Shown piece by piece: positions 1 through 11,285 of a DNA stretch of 64,000 bases. The position numbers and the translations under genes were made by a program. Source of the DNA: Micrasema longulum (lineage: Eukaryota; Arthropoda; Insecta; Trichoptera; Brachycentridae); NCBI GenBank assembly GCA_022494885.1, contig JAGVSM010005053.1, forward strand, positions 62,001 through 126,000, written 5' to 3'. Every line of letters starts with the position of its first letter. The stretch's first letter is position 1. The notes beneath the pieces were generated by a model. The model searched no databases and was not told where the DNA came from. It saw nothing but the letters and a program-made list of their open reading frames with translations.

Positions 1-395
1 GTACCGTCAATGTGTGTTAAATTTTCGTATATCTGCCAAATCTCAATATTGTCCTCATTTCCCTATTCTGAGCTTTCTACGTGACATTACATTGATTATA
101 AGTACTTAGAAAGAGAATACTAAAACAATAATTTAAATGCGGCAAAACAATACCCCTAAAAAATAAATGACTTGTATTTAAACCGATATTGTTTAGCAGT
201 TGAGATTGTCCTATTTTTGTTTTTGCCGTCTGTATATGGTAATGGCGTGAAGTTTTCGTCTCGAGGTTGTGTATGACAGTTATTTCTGTTAGTGTGATGT
301 CGTCATCGTTGATGTAGCCCAGTATTCCATTTCTTTCATCACTAACCGACCAATCCTTACCACCACATGAAATACTTTGGTGTAGCGTGGTACCA
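1..395 (-). mobile_element. LINE reverse transcriptase fragment (family A), cut by window edge
   Basis: On the minus strand one frame runs from about 395 down to 76 and then, past a stop, continues to 1. It reads ...FFRGIVLPHLNYCFSILF..., then QNREMRTILRFGRYTKI, then a stop and HTLTV. This is the region after the catalytic domain of non-LTR reverse transcriptases, where 'xPHLxYC...LQxxQNRxMRxIL' is typical. The same family recurs on the plus strand at 17885-18490 with closely matching DNA, so this is a dispersed repeat. Two in-frame stops make it non-functional. The rest of the element lies outside the window. The stretch encoding IGYINDDD upstream is less certain. Confidence 0.75.
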
Positions 396-699
396 ATTAT
401 TGTTTTTCTTTTTGTCTTTGAATGTTATTCCAAGCCATACGTGTTGTATACTTTTTGTGTAAAATCTAACTCATGAGAACATTGTTTGGACAGTGTCAGC
501 TTGGAATGGAGCTTCAAAATATTGAATTCATTTAAACAAATTAAGTTAACTAAATGATGTCACAAAATAATATTGCAACGAATATTTACTTGAAAACGCA
601 CCGTCAGGGAGGCTGACCTTTCTATTTTCCTATCAATCCGTTAACGCTTAAAGTCATATTGGGTTATCCTTAATCACTGGACTCTCAGTTTTTATGTAT
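396..699. other. Unassigned interval
   Basis: AT-rich sequence with no recognisable coding or repeat signal. Confidence 0.4.
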
Positions 700-1320
700 C
701 TGGAAAGTATGTTTACTAGAGATGGAAAGATATTGAAAGGAGGACGAGTGCAGGGAATAAGGTTAACGGGGCTTTGAAATCTACTTAGGCAAACAAATGT
801 TTGTCGCGGGGGGCAACACTTGCAGTCATTGGAGTTCTAGTGCCACCCCTGAGGTATGGGAGCGAAGTATGGAATTGGAAAAAAAAATATGAAAGAAGGT
901 TGAATGCTGTCGAAACGCGATCTCTCAGGCGATTGTGTAGTAAAATGATGTATGATAAGTGCACAAATGTCTAGATCCGTTAACTATGTAATGCTAAGAC
1001 AAGCATTATCGACAGAATTAAGAAAGGGGTGCTGCGTTGGTTTGGACGTGTAGAGCGAATGAACAGCGAAAGAACGGCTAAAAGGATTGACGATGCGAAT
1101 GTTGATGAATGCAGAAAACGAGGAAGACCGAGAAAGACATGGCACGATCAAGTCCATCAAATACTTGAAGATGGACATGTCAAGAGTAGGAATAATCGGC
1201 GTGCGAGCATGAGAAGACGTATGAATGTAGAAGAAGCGAGGTATGTATGCAAAGACAGAGTGATGTGGTGTCTTCGGGGAAACGGCGTAATTGTTTGTTT
1301 ATTGGTTTGTAGTAAATTAA
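700..1320 (+). mobile_element. LINE C-terminal fragment (family B), copy 1
   Basis: With frameshifts and stops, the plus strand encodes the C-terminal end of a LINE polyprotein: a YLGSMFTRDGK-like stretch near 695-725, then VLVPPLRYGSEVWNW (about 833-880), ETRSLRRLCSKMM, LRWFGRVERMNSERTAKRI (1032-1090), RGRPRKTWHDQ (about 1120-1155) and RRRMNVEEARYVCKDRVMW (about 1216-1269). This block is well known from arthropod non-LTR elements (RTE/Jockey-like). The longest open piece is 1029-1385, but its end is not protein-like. Compared with the copy at 46740-47320 it lacks the ILSAYPY segment (internal deletion). The 3' end is a GTTT-rich tail, as in the other copies. Confidence 0.85.
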
Positions 1321-2560
1321 ATGAATATTTAATTTTCTTTTATATTGTTGATTCTCCTTTGTGCTGCTGCAGATACCCAAATTAATCTTCTGAACACATC
1401 CTGTGGTCTTGTCCTTTACCCTCCCTCTAGATGAGTACCGAATGGGAGCTTCTCGTTTCTGTGTGTGGCCCTTTTATAGGTTCTGTCAGATATACAGCTG
1501 ATCTGGTGGCTTACAAAAATAATTTCAAGGCTTTTAAAAATATGAGTAATCATTTCAGCGAATTGATCACGTCCAATCAATTTAATACCATTTAGTGATG
1601 AGGTCACTTTCCACATTTACTTAATTATAAAAAATGCATACTTCTTGATATTCCTCTTCAAGCACAAAAACGTCAAGGCTACCAGATTACAGAGAGCTTC
1701 TATCGAATAGCTTTTCCTGTTCGGCAAGGAGCAATATTTCCTTAAATGTGGGCACTACCAAGGAGAATTGAGTCCTTAATTGTGGTGTGCGATATGCAGA
1801 GGGTTTTTCGATGAATTAACTGAGAAAGAAAGATCTTGAAGTAAAATCAAATCAAATAATGGTCCTTCAGAAAAGTGTAAGTGTATGGTTATTTAAATTG
1901 ATGACAAGCATTACTGGCAAAAACATGCATCTTAATACGTATTAGTTTCATTCCATGATTAAATCATGTTGGAAACTTACTAGTATGTAAATTAAATGTT
2001 TGTATTATAATTGTTATGATATATGTTCGGTACATTGTTATGAGGCGTATCCTACCGGGCCCTGTTCAGTGTGTATTGTATATTGTAAACACATGACAAC
2101 ATTACGTAGTTGCATGTGGAATCCATGAATATTATTTCGTGGTTTTAGTACCTGTACAACTACCCACTTGGGACTAGCAATACGGGATCAAACGAAAGTG
2201 ATATTGAGCGGCGTCACATGATATTATTTATATGAAGTATCATGATATGTTAAGGTATTCAAGATCACCTAATTAGATGAAATTCCAGTATCGTGGTACT
2301 AAAGATACGCCGCCAGGAAGATACGACTAATAACAGATGTAGCTACAGCGAGAATAGTCTATTTTAGCTACTTCTGCACTATATTATGTCTTATGGTACT
2401 TTAGGGGTCGGCTGCCAGCTGATATTTTCGCAGTTTCTTTGTTTTGCAAAAAGAGGTGAGGAGGTATTTCACAACTTAAATTTTCAAGTGACCCTTTAAG
2501 AAATATTTTTAAAAAAAATCAAAAAATGACTGTTTATAATCAGTATATTTATGATAATAT
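1321..2560. other. Unassigned interval
   Basis: No gene or repeat family was recognised. Small open frames here (for example 1416-1616 minus) have no protein character beyond chance. Confidence 0.4.
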
Positions 2561-2995
2561 TTATATTTGTGTAAGTGTAAAGAGCATCTCTTTTACAAAA
2601 AAAAAAAAAAGACAATCATAATCATGATACAAGAAATAAAGGCACATTGGTGGATCCCGAAATTGAAGCTTTTCAAGAAAGGCAAGCACATCGTTTGTGG
2701 GCACTGCGCTAACTGCATACCTTTCCCTACAGTAGAATACCCTCGGACAAATGTCCCACTATGACGGACAATAAATTCAAAATTTTCACAAAAGCGTACT
2801 TCAAAAAAAGGCCTATTATGGACTTAATTAGTACATGGAAGAAAGCAGTATATGAAACTGATAGTATTATTTTATTTGTGTTAGTTTATTTTATTATTTT
2901 TGGAATGTGTAGATATTTATTGAAAACTGATGTTCTCTTTGTGTTGTTTTGTTTGTTTATTGACTATTATTTCAAATTCGTGAATTAAAGTATCA
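2561..2995 (+). other. Two abutting small ORFs, possibly a LINE tail
   Basis: A 65-codon frame (2567-2764) without an ATG start and a 75-codon frame starting at an ATG (2761) overlap by four bases (ATGA). The second opens TDNKFKIFTKAYFKKR and becomes hydrophobic. The NKFKxxTKxYF pattern resembles the last residues of many LINE ORF2 proteins, followed by an AT-rich 3' UTR. Evidence is weak and no function is assigned. Confidence 0.2.
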
Positions 2996-3004
2996 CTCGT
3001 CTTT

Positions 3005-3140
3005 TATTTATATAATAATTTATGTAACGTAAAAAAAAAACACAAAATCTTGTAGGGCAGAAAGTTTTCTATCCAATGACATAATTTTTACCGGTTTGTT
3101 TTACTTTTGATGCTTATTTTTTAAATTGAAAAAACGGACC
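3005..3140 (+). repeat. Terminal repeat copy shared with 12840-12990
   Basis: The stretch containing TGTAACGTAA...CACAAAATCTTGTAGGGCAG and, further on, TTTTACTTTTGATGCT matches the right arm of the TIR element at 12205-12995 over roughly 120 bases. No partner arm was found nearby, so this is probably a solo end. Confidence 0.5.
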
Positions 3141-3815
3141 TAACTTAAGTTAACACTTAATGATTTTTATCAAATTTATTGAACATGGAGTTATGACAAG
3201 AATCACTTACAAAATACGTCGATAATATCCAATGCGTTTCAGAAAAATCCTTGGATACGGATTTAAAACGGTGAAATAATGTTTATACGTGTATGTTATT
3301 CTGCTGTCACATATATTTACTTCTTATCGATATAAAAGCAAATCTGCCAAGAAAACTATACAGCAAGGCGCATATTAGATGTTCAACGTGAAGGCATGTC
3401 GAGATGGGATTCAGCAACTGATCTTTATAAATTACATATGTCGAGTGGTGACATTCCCCATATTCCCGTCTCTCCCGATGGGAAGAATATGGTGCAAGGG
3501 CTCTCCCACACAATCTACAAAATAAAAAGTACTCCCAAGATTTCTTCGGCACGTGCGACTTTTTGCGAGCTTTTATTTTATGGCAAAAGAGTGTTGCGAT
3601 TTCTCAAGTTTAAAATGAACGAAATTTTGATATCAAGGTAGGAAAAAGAATTGTAGAGAGGTGTTCAAAACTTATTTAATACAGAGAGAAACATATATTG
3701 TTAATGCAGTACAAAGGTTTTTATTTTTAACAGATTGATTTTTCTACCGGAGTGATATGGAGGAGCCGGTAAGAAACACTAAAAATGTGTTACCTTAAAA
3801 TACGTTTTCGATATT
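3141..3815. other. Unassigned interval
   Basis: Contains overlapping 81-codon frames on both strands (3307-3552 minus, 3396-3641 plus) with no recognised domain. Their start codons and codon use do not support a gene. Confidence 0.35.
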
Positions 3816-3817
3816 TA

Positions 3818-4710
3818 TTTATTGTGGATAACTTATATAGCGCCATTTTCGTAATAAAATACCTCAAGGGCGCTTTACATGGTGATTCTATTGTTAAGTC
3901 AATTCAATTGAAGCTCCAAAATTTGTAATTTAATCAAAATAATTTATTTTGCTGTCACGTGCTACGGATTTATTCAAATGATTTAGAGAACAAGTGGGTT
4001 TTAAGTTTTTTCCGAAACATCACTTCACTTTCACAGCCTCGCACCTCTGCTGGAGAGCATTCCATGCCATAGGGCCTGCGACCGCAAATGCGCGCTCACC
4101 AAATTTAGTGCGCTGTTTGCGTAGAGGTATAATAACTTTTCCTCTCGCCGTAGACGTAGCTGATCTAAGCGTGAGACGCCTGTCAGCTAGTTCATCTGGA
4201 ATGCATAGTTCCCTTAGATATTCCGGAGCCGAGTTGTGCAGTGACTTATACATAAGCCAACAGAGTTTGTATTCGACCCTCTGTGGAAAACGTAGCCAGT
4301 GTAGCCCCCGAAGTAGTGGAGTGATATGACTGAACTTAGAGATTCCGAAAATAATTCTCGCTGCGGCATTCAATACAGATTGTAGGCGAGTCATTTTGTT
4401 CATTGGTAGACCTGCATAGATACCATTACAATAATCGACTCTAGACACTACAAACGCATTTATTTATTGACGGGCGGCATCAACCGGCAAATTTTTGCGT
4501 ATGCATTTAATTTGTCTCAGCTGGTAGAAGCATGAACTTGTCGTTCTACTAATTTGAGCGTCAAGAGATAGGTCAGAATTGAGTAAAACTCCCAGTAGTT
4601 TAACGGTGGGTAAAACGGTACTCCCTACATTGGGTAGAGCCGTATCCTGGGTCAAATTCTGTCGTCTGGCTGAAGCCACCCACAGTTGTTTTCGATAGAC
4701 CAGATAAAAT
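3818..4710 (-). mobile_element. CR1/L2-like LINE 3' region with terminal sequence
   Basis: Minus-strand reading begins near 4710 with a frameshifted KQLWVASARRQNL. It runs through LPTVKLLGVLLNSDLSLD (about 4620-4555), CIRKNLPVDAARQ, an in-frame TAA at 4466-4464, then SRVDYCNGIYAGLP (about 4445-4405), LNAAARIIF, HITPLLRGLHWL (about 4345-4305) and FGERAFAVAGPMAWNAL (about 4100-4050). These are hallmark C-terminal segments of CR1/L2-group LINE reverse transcriptases. One stop separates 4679-4464 from 4448-4020, both in the same frame, so this is one of the better preserved LINEs here. The 3' end at 3818-3890 reads GTAAAGCGCCCTTGAGG...GGCGCTATATAAGTTATCC on the minus strand, a terminal sequence shared with the short elements at 7.8, 9.0, 48.0 and 53.3 kb. 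Confidence 0.92.
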
Positions 4711-4719
4711 TAAATATAA

Positions 4720-5620
4720 TGTGGAAATATAAAGTTCGTGGTTTAAAACATGACAGAAGCTGTAAATATAAGAACATCCGCATTTTTTATACAAAACAGG
4801 ATTCAATTCTCTAAACATTGTTAGTGAAAAATATTATTGAGAATTTTCAGAGAATATGATTTGATATCTGAACCTCCAGCGCTTTTGATTGTTTTTAATG
4901 TAAAATTAGTGGGACATTTTTTGGAATTTATATGTCATATGATGTTGTTAAATGAAAATAAAAATCATTGAAAAAAAAACTGCATTCCACATCATACGAG
5001 CAGAAACTGGTATATTTATAGATATGTTTCTTGAAGTCGATGCATTTTCTTTTGCATTTGTAGAAAACTCTAGAAATAAGAATTCATTTCTGCAAAGAAG
5101 TTACAATTCAGATCCAAAATGCGGAATAATCGAATGAAACTCTCCAACGAAAAGTAAAGAAAATTTCAGTGATGAAATAAGAAAAGGAAAATCAAAATAA
5201 ATCGCGTTCACCGCCAGGATTTTTCACAATCAAAAATACAACCCTTTTGGGAGGAAAGTTAAGAGTTTCTCAGATATGTGTCCTGGTAACTCCGTTATCC
5301 TTTTTTATTTTATTTCAACCAAAATGAAATCCTGGACGACGCTTTCACAATTTTGAGGTTAACACCAAGAGGATGTGCTTATCTTACCCGTAAAATACTA
5401 GATTTATTGATATCTTTTACAGTAACTATATTTCTGTAAAAGGGTTTCATAAAATTGAATGGTCCATACATTCAAGAACTAGTGCGTTGTTATACAAAAA
5501 AAATCATAAAAGATCAGGCCATACCGCAGAAGATCTGACCATAAAATCAATTAATGAAAATGTTAACAGAACATTATTTACTTAATGCATATAACATATT
5601 AAATAGGTTTTTACGGTCAC
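4720..5620. other. Unassigned interval
   Basis: AT-rich and non-coding by appearance. The frame at 4952-5137 has no recognisable content. Confidence 0.4.
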
Positions 5621-5625
5621 TGTTA

Positions 5626-6479
5626 TCAATTCGTTTCTTTTTGGGGTGATACCGTGTGTGTTGGATTTGTTGCGACTTTTCGGCTACCATGAAAAAAAAT
5701 GTGTTTAAGTACTAGTAATTTGTACCGTGTCGCAGTCGGCAGTAGGCACATTTTAATTCATTTTTCTAGTATGTAGTGCTGGGAACCATGTTGAGTTTTA
5801 TTTCAGCCCGTCGTCTTTGTTTATGTTATTTGGGTGTCTGTGTATTTAAATTGCCTCTTTTATTATTCGTGCATTAATTATAGGCAAATTTTTCGGTTAA
5901 GAGGCGAAAAAATGTTCGGTGTCTATAAAGTGTTCCGCTATTGCAGATTTGTCAGGATGCCCAATTTTACACGCTCTTTTGTGTGTCAATCATTTTCTTT
6001 GCTGTGCGCCCTGTTTGTCATATGTACACTTTATCACACCCTTGGCAACTTAATTTATAAACAGCTTCCGTTTTCAAGGGGGTTCTTATCTTTTGGGTTC
6101 AATAAATGGTTCTTTATTTTTCCCACAGTCTTAAACGTTGTTCCAATATTATGTTTTTGAACCGAAAATTTTGCATAAACCCAGTAATTACAGTGCACGA
6201 ATAATAATAAAGGCAATTGAAATACACTGACACCCAAATAACATAAACAAAGACGACGGTCTGAAATTAAACTCAACATGGTTCCTAGCACTACATACTA
6301 CAAAAATGAATGAAAATGTGCTTACTGATGAATGCGACACGGTGCAAAGTACTAGTACTTAAACACATACTTTTTTTCTACAAAACACTCAGTTTACCCT
6401 GAAGATGACTCCTGCAATGGTAGCCAAAATGTCGGAACAAATTCAACAGACACGGTATCACCCAAAAAAGAAACAAATC
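5626..6479 (-). mobile_element. Penelope-like element remnant inside an inverted repeat
   Basis: The core, about 5900-6165, is read on the minus strand. It encodes TTFKTVGKIKNHLLNPKDKN, then PLENGSCLYKLSCQGCDKVY (about 6093-6025), then I-stop-QTGR and, after small shifts, GHPDKSAIAEHFIDTEHF-like residues near 5960-5910. The xLYKL...CDKVYIGQTGR pattern is the GIY-YIG endonuclease of Penelope-like retroelements. The second glycine is a TGA stop (about 6018-6020), so the copy is dead. Left arm 5626-5900 and right arm 6165-6479 are inverted copies of the 3' tail, both pointing outward, like tail-to-tail pseudo-LTRs. Overlapping ORFs at 5834-6160 plus and 6055-6291 minus are partial readings; only the minus one carries the homology. 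Confidence 0.8.
6397..6438 (+). ncRNA. Hammerhead-like motif in the pseudo-LTR
   Basis: Within the right arm, CCUGAAGAUG is followed by a stem (GACUCC / GGUAGCC with mismatches), then AAAAUGUCGGAAC. The inverted left copy carries GAAAAGUCG at the same place, suggesting an ancestral GAAAcGUC. The pattern CUGANGA-stem-GAAAC-GUC matches hammerhead ribozymes known from Penelope-like elements. The left copy has lost the 5' half, and this copy lacks the G of GAAA, so it is probably inactive. Confidence 0.45.
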
Positions 6480-6950
6480 ATATAACAGATTGTTGGCACA
6501 AAAATATTTATCATTTGAACACAATAAATTATAATAAAAAAATTAGTACAAAAAAACGTATTATTAACTTGAATGTTTGGGTTCTATAAATTAGGTGTGT
6601 GTTATATTATTCAAACCATTAGTATTTAGCATCTTCAGACCAAAAATGTCATATTGATTTGTGTTTTTGGGTCGCGTGCCAAAAATGATCAGGAATCTGT
6701 TTGGAAAACGATTATGGACATTATGTAGTTATTACGGCGTCCCATGTCCCGAGGGTTTGGTGAATACTGCAGTAAATGGACTACATTACAATACAATAGT
6801 CTACGTAATGTTCATATAACAATGGACCCCCGTACAAGATAAGAGACATACGTTAGAAGGAAAAAAACAATGGAATAGATAAAGCTCGTGGTGCGTTCCT
6901 AAGAGCGTACGAAGCCCGATATTATTTTTTAATAGAATTAAGTTATAGCT
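6480..6950. other. Unassigned interval
   Basis: No recognised gene or repeat. Confidence 0.4.
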
Positions 6951-6961
6951 TTATTTAAATT

Positions 6962-7045
6962 GTCTGCCTCGCAGTGAGGTGATGAGTGTGTTTTTCACAC
7001 TCACACTCCTAATCTCGGGTTCAATTCCTGTAAGATTAAAAACAA
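6962..7045 (+). mobile_element. tRNA-like (SINE head) candidate
   Basis: A tRNA-like layout is visible: GCCTCGCAGTGAGGTGATGA as a possible A-box region, an imperfect arm GTGTGTTTTTCACAC, and a B-box-like GGGTTCAATTCCTG near 7018-7031. The acceptor ends do not pair, so it is not a functional tRNA. It may be a degenerate SINE head of a family not otherwise recognised here. Confidence 0.3.
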
Positions 7046-7299
7046 TGTTTTGGCATTAAAAGCGTAAGAATAATCAACGAATAATGATGTATAGGACTAA
7101 TGACGTTATTGGCTTGACGTTGGCTTTAAATATCAGGATAGCTAAATAATTAAGAAAATGCTTAAATTTATTAAGAAAATGCATAAAATTATACCAATTT
7201 TTCTTTGTTTCCCCACTATATATTTTTGTTTAAATATAAAATGCATTGCATAATCTTCTACATACATATTTCAGCCAACGTTTTTACAAGAAACGGTTG

Positions 7300-7800
7300 G
7301 TAAATTTATTGATAATTTTAAGTAGCTAGAATTTCACTCGTCCATGCACTTTGTAGCTGCAAGACGATTAGTAATCTAGCTTCGATAGATAAATGTTATC
7401 AACTAACTTATGTCTTAATTTAGTAAATGGGGTGTAGAATTTTAACCGTCCATGCGCTCAGTTGCTGCAAGACTTGTTGTAATATAACTTCTATTTTTAT
7501 AAATTGGTTTTTTATTTCATTTTTTAAAATATAACTAAAATTCCAAGCTTTATTGTCAAAAAAAAGAAAGAAAAAATATAAATAGGGGCTAGATTTCTTA
7601 TTGTCCATGCGCTCTGTAGCTGCAAGACGTGCTGTAATCTAACTTCTATGTATCATAATTGTAATATGATATAATTGGAGACGAGGAACTAGAATCCCAA
7701 CCGGCCATGCGCTTGTAGCTGTAAGACGTGCTGGGATATTTATTTATTGTACAGCGCTCTTGAGGTGATTTGTAAAAATATGTTGTTCTATAAATTATCC
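7300..7800 (+). mobile_element. LINE-tailed non-autonomous element with four internal units, copy 1 (5' truncated)
   Basis: Four related units of about 45 conserved bases (GTCCATGCGCTCTGTAGCTG then CAAGACGTG.TGTAATCTA) start near 7335, 7448, 7600 and 7702. The last runs into TGTACAGCGCTCTTGAGG...TCTATAAATTATCC, the terminal sequence of the CR1/L2-like LINE. No coding capacity. The copy at 52680-53320 has the same four units in the same order and with similar spacing, so the array belongs to the family rather than being a local expansion. A small hairpin, CCAACGTTT/AAACGGTTGG, lies just upstream near 7276-7303. Confidence 0.75.
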
Positions 7801-7888
7801 AAAAGGTTGGATTTTCGGTTTACCAATTTTCAAAGGAATAAAACATTGAATCCTTAGTAAAAAAAGAAACATAAGTTAATTATGAGGC

Positions 7889-8079
7889 GGCCTCCGTGGT
7901 GTAGTGGTCAAGACGCTTGTCTCACAGACGGAAGGTTCCAGGTTCGATTCCCGATGAGAACACAAAAATTAAATGTGATTTTTCACAAGCCTGGGTGTTC
8001 TGCGATGTAAATCACCACTGTAATTCGGCCTCCTGGCCTGTTGTGGTGTAAAAATAAAATAGAATAAAATAAAATAAAG
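7889..8079 (+). mobile_element. tRNA-Val-derived SINE (family 1), copy 1
   Basis: The head (7889-7962) resembles an eukaryotic tRNA-Val: GGCCTCCGTGGTGTAGTGG carries the A box, TCTCACAGA is an anticodon-loop-like segment with CAC, and GGTTCGATTCC (7941-7951) is the B box. The acceptor stem does not close, so this is a SINE promoter rather than a tRNA. The body contains CACCACTGTAATTCGGCCTC and CTGGCCTGTTGTGGTG. The tail is an AAAAT-type repeat (8049-8079). A 5'-truncated relative lies at 46028-46172. Confidence 0.85.
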
Positions 8080-8995
8080 TTGAATCCATATGAATTTTAC
8101 AATTAGATTTATTCAAAATTAACAAGAATAATTTTAAACCACATATTTTAATGTAAACGTTAATAATCAATCTTAGTTACTATGATAACAATAGAAAATT
8201 TAAATAGTAAAAAAAAAATATTAAAAAAAAAAAAAAAGGTTAACTTACTTATATATATATATATATATTAATTATTATTAATTTTATTATTTAAGATAAT
8301 ATTTTTTACATTTTTTATATAAGTCTTATCAGAGTATATTTTGTCAAGTCTTAATTAAACATTGAGTAGTTGAAGATCCATATTCGATTCTTCCCTCAGG
8401 AGGAAAATCGGGAAATTAATGCCTCGAGTTAAACCTAATAATTCTTTTCAACAAATGCTGTAAACTCTAGGGGATTATCGATCAACTCCAACATTTGTAG
8501 ACTTAATCTTTGGGAAATCCTTTCATCTTTTATCTCTTCCGACATTATTGATGACAGAATCTTATTAAATTATTTTTGCGTTGTGTGACGTCACTGTAAC
8601 GATGAATTTCAAAAAGCTTGCAAAAAAAGTAAATTGATTTCGAGACCAATCGACTGATTTTACGATTGGCGAGAGTTTTATGATGAGACGATTTTCTTTG
8701 AACACGGAATATTTTTCGCTTTTCAATCATTTTTCGACGATTTCCTAAATGGCCATGAAAAGTGATAGTTGAAAATATAATTACGATCACGAATCGTAAA
8801 ATAAAATTTGATTAGAAATATTTAGTAAAAAACCTTTTTTTTTTCTATATGAAGACATCAAAATATTTAAATAGCATACAAACAGTTTAAATAGCATATA
8901 TAATTTCAAATAATAAAGCTATTAGACCAAATTATGAATGATTATTTTTCTTTGAGGAATAGGCATTATGTACATTAACATCAATTTTTTTATTT
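8080..8995. other. Unassigned interval
   Basis: AT-rich, including a TA run near 8250-8266. A perfect TGACGTCA palindrome (CRE/ATF-type site) lies at 8586-8593. No gene recognised. Confidence 0.4.
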
Positions 8996-8999
8996 AGGA

Positions 9000-9480
9000 T
9001 AATTTATTAAGCGCCATTTTTGTGTAAATCACCTCAAAGGCACTGTACAATAAGCATCCTAACACAACTTGCAGCTACTGTGCGCATAGGCGGTTAGGAT
9101 TCTAGTTCCCCATTTTCATTAAGGCTAAATTTTAATAATTATATAAGTGATAGATAACATCACGTATTGCAGCTATATAGCGCACGGACGTTTAGAAATC
9201 TAGCCCCCATTTACAGTGCACAAAAAAATGAGTAAAAAGGGTTTTAAATTTATAAATAATCGTTTGCAAATATAATCTAGATTACATGTCCTTCAGCTAT
9301 AAAGCGCATGGGCGGTTAAAAATCTAGACCCTGTTTACAATAAAAATTTAATTTAGATATATTATGTAGGCTAGCTTCACAAAAAGACTTGCAGCTACAA
9401 AACGCATCGGCGAGTGGAATTCCAGCAAGATAAAAATGACTTTTAGTAATTTCTTAATATGGATGATAAAATTGATTAGT
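9000..9480 (-). mobile_element. LINE-tailed non-autonomous element with four units, copy 2
   Basis: Minus-strand copy of the family at 7300-7800. The terminal sequence lies at 9000-9055 (GGATAATTTATTAAGCGCCA), followed by four units around 9062, 9166, 9285 and 9388, each with TTGCAGCTAC...GCGCA and TCTAG...CCC-type blocks. It converges with copy 1 across a spacer of about 1.2 kb. No coding capacity. Confidence 0.75.
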
Positions 9481-9884
9481 TCACTATAAATGTAGCTATT
9501 TAAAAATACGCTGTAATTTTAGCTTTCAACTGTTCATAACTAGGATTGGAATTTCATATAAAAATGCTCGTAAAAACGTAGGTTAAAGTTTTTAAATATT
9601 TAGTGAAAAAAAAGCTGTAGGTATTTTAAAATTGAAATTGATCCGATATCCGAACGGCTGGTCTACTCAACCGTTCATGAAATTTTAACCACTTCATAAA
9701 AAGGGAATAGTTGAAAACACTACCGATGTTTTAAGTGGTTTAAGTACATCGCATTTTTAAAGTCCATCATTAAAATGGTGCGCTTATTTGACTTCCACAG
9801 ATAAAATTTAACCAGAAATTGAGAAATAGAAAATGTTTTTTACCACTCAAAATACTGGAAAATTCAAATGCATGTAGAGTATAT

Positions 9885-10220
9885 ATCTGAGGGTATTAAA
9901 AGCAAACTTAGAAATCTCCATTGAAGGAGTTGCTGAGATATTTGCGGAAAACTTTGAAAAAAGAATTGTGAGAATTCTAATTATACTTCACCAACTCAAT
10001 GGAGAATGCTAAGTTTGCGATGTCAAGTAAAAATATATTAATGAAAACAATTACGTTGATTAAAATCTGTTTTTTCAAGATTAAGAGACGGTTTTGAATA
10101 ACGCTATTATTTAGGTAGGTAAGTTTTTAAGTTTGGTTTATTTTGGCACCAATAACTAATGTTCCGTTTTTGGTGAAGATTGCTAAGTTTACTTCTACAT
10201 AATATCCTCATATTGTTAAA
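9885..10220. repeat. Imperfect inverted repeat (MITE-like)
   Basis: GCAAACTTAGAAATCTCCAT (about 9902-9921) is matched in inverted form at 10000-10020 (ATGGAGAATGCTAAGTTTGC) and again near 10168-10190 (GAAGATTGCTAAGTTTAC). Non-coding and of moderate similarity; perhaps a decayed miniature transposon. Confidence 0.4.
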
Positions 10221-10540
10221 TTTAATAATATTGACATTATTTTTAAGTGGTTCATTTTGTCGTGGGTTTTATTGAATATGAGTACTCAAAATACGGAGGA
10301 TGTAAAAAGAGTATTTAGTTAAAATGTGTGTATTGAAGTTGGCCACCATACTTTGCATTATGGATTTTTTTAAAACGTATTGATTTATTTCAATGTACAA
10401 TGTAGTAAAACTGCCAACCACAATGTTCGTGTATTATTATTTATTTATAAATTTATTGCAAAAAAATAATATATATACTTAATAACAGGGAATCTATATA
10501 AAGCCAATTAATGTAAAATGAAAACGGAGTGTTCTCTGTT
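10221..10540. other. Unassigned interval
   Basis: AT-rich; nothing recognised. Confidence 0.35.
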
Positions 10541-10544
10541 TATG

Positions 10545-11285
10545 ATAGTCTCCATCTAACATGGCGCAGCCAGTTCTAAGATGGAGATTTTCTATCTTTA
10601 GAGCGTAAGTAGTCCTATACTAATAAAACAATAACATAAAAAAGAAAAACTAGAACTATGATCAAGTATTTACAAAAACCCGTTTAAAAAAAAAACAGTA
10701 AATTAAATTTAAAAAAAAAACAAAGTGCTAAATGAAGCCGACAAAAACTTCAGTAAAAAAAGGCAACTAAATTACTTATACACATGTTTAAAAATTAAAA
10801 ATTGGTTATCTCAGCATGGAAAAGATCCACCTCCCTCGGTAGGCTATTCAACAAACCAATGATCCTCCCCACAGGCATCATCAATGGTAAATATATTCTG
10901 GATTCAGGAATAACAAATGGTCTGTGTTGCCTAGCTCTCAAGCAGTTGCTAGGTACATTTATTTTTTTGTTTTTAGGTACATATATTTTTTTGCTTCGTT
11001 CCAATATGTTGGGAGTATAAACAAACACGTTCAAAAGTTTAAAGGCCATCATAAGCAAGTCAATGCTCCTTCTGGCCGGCAAACTTGTGATACCAAGCAA
11101 GTCAAAAGGAACAATGATGGGTACTGCAATGGGTAGTATCCACACTCTCTCATATACAGGTAACTAAACTAAGAGACTTCTTCTGTATTCTCTCCACCAT
11201 TAGTAAGTGGCTTCTTTAGGCCCCCAGACCACAGCACAATTCTTCAGAATGCTACGCACTGAAGTTGAATACAAAAGTTTAATGA
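10545..11285 (-). mobile_element. LINE reverse transcriptase C-terminus with 3' UTR (family C)
   Basis: The minus-strand frame 11145-10795 is open for 116 codons and contains SLPARRSIDLLMMAFKLLN, then LRARQHRPFVIPESR and LLNSLPREVDLFH. This matches the usual LINE ending 'L..RR...DL...FKLLN...P..R......LLN..P..DLF'. Upstream, 11280-11150, a damaged stretch reads LLYSTSVRSILKNCAVVWG, the typical preceding segment. The 250 bases below 10795 are a non-coding 3' UTR. Related C-termini occur at 32960 and 51895. The uninterrupted frame suggests a fairly recent insertion, but the copy lacks its 5' part. Confidence 0.8.

Noticed and set aside
3994..4329. 111-codon plus-strand open frame
   Set aside because: It is the antisense of the LINE C-terminus encoded at 4448-4020 on the minus strand.
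5834..6160. 108-codon plus-strand open frame
   Set aside because: It is the antisense shadow of the Penelope-like GIY-YIG fragment on the minus strand.
7889..7962. Possible functional tRNA-Val gene
   Set aside because: A and B boxes are good, but the acceptor stem ends do not pair and a SINE body with AAAAT tail follows.
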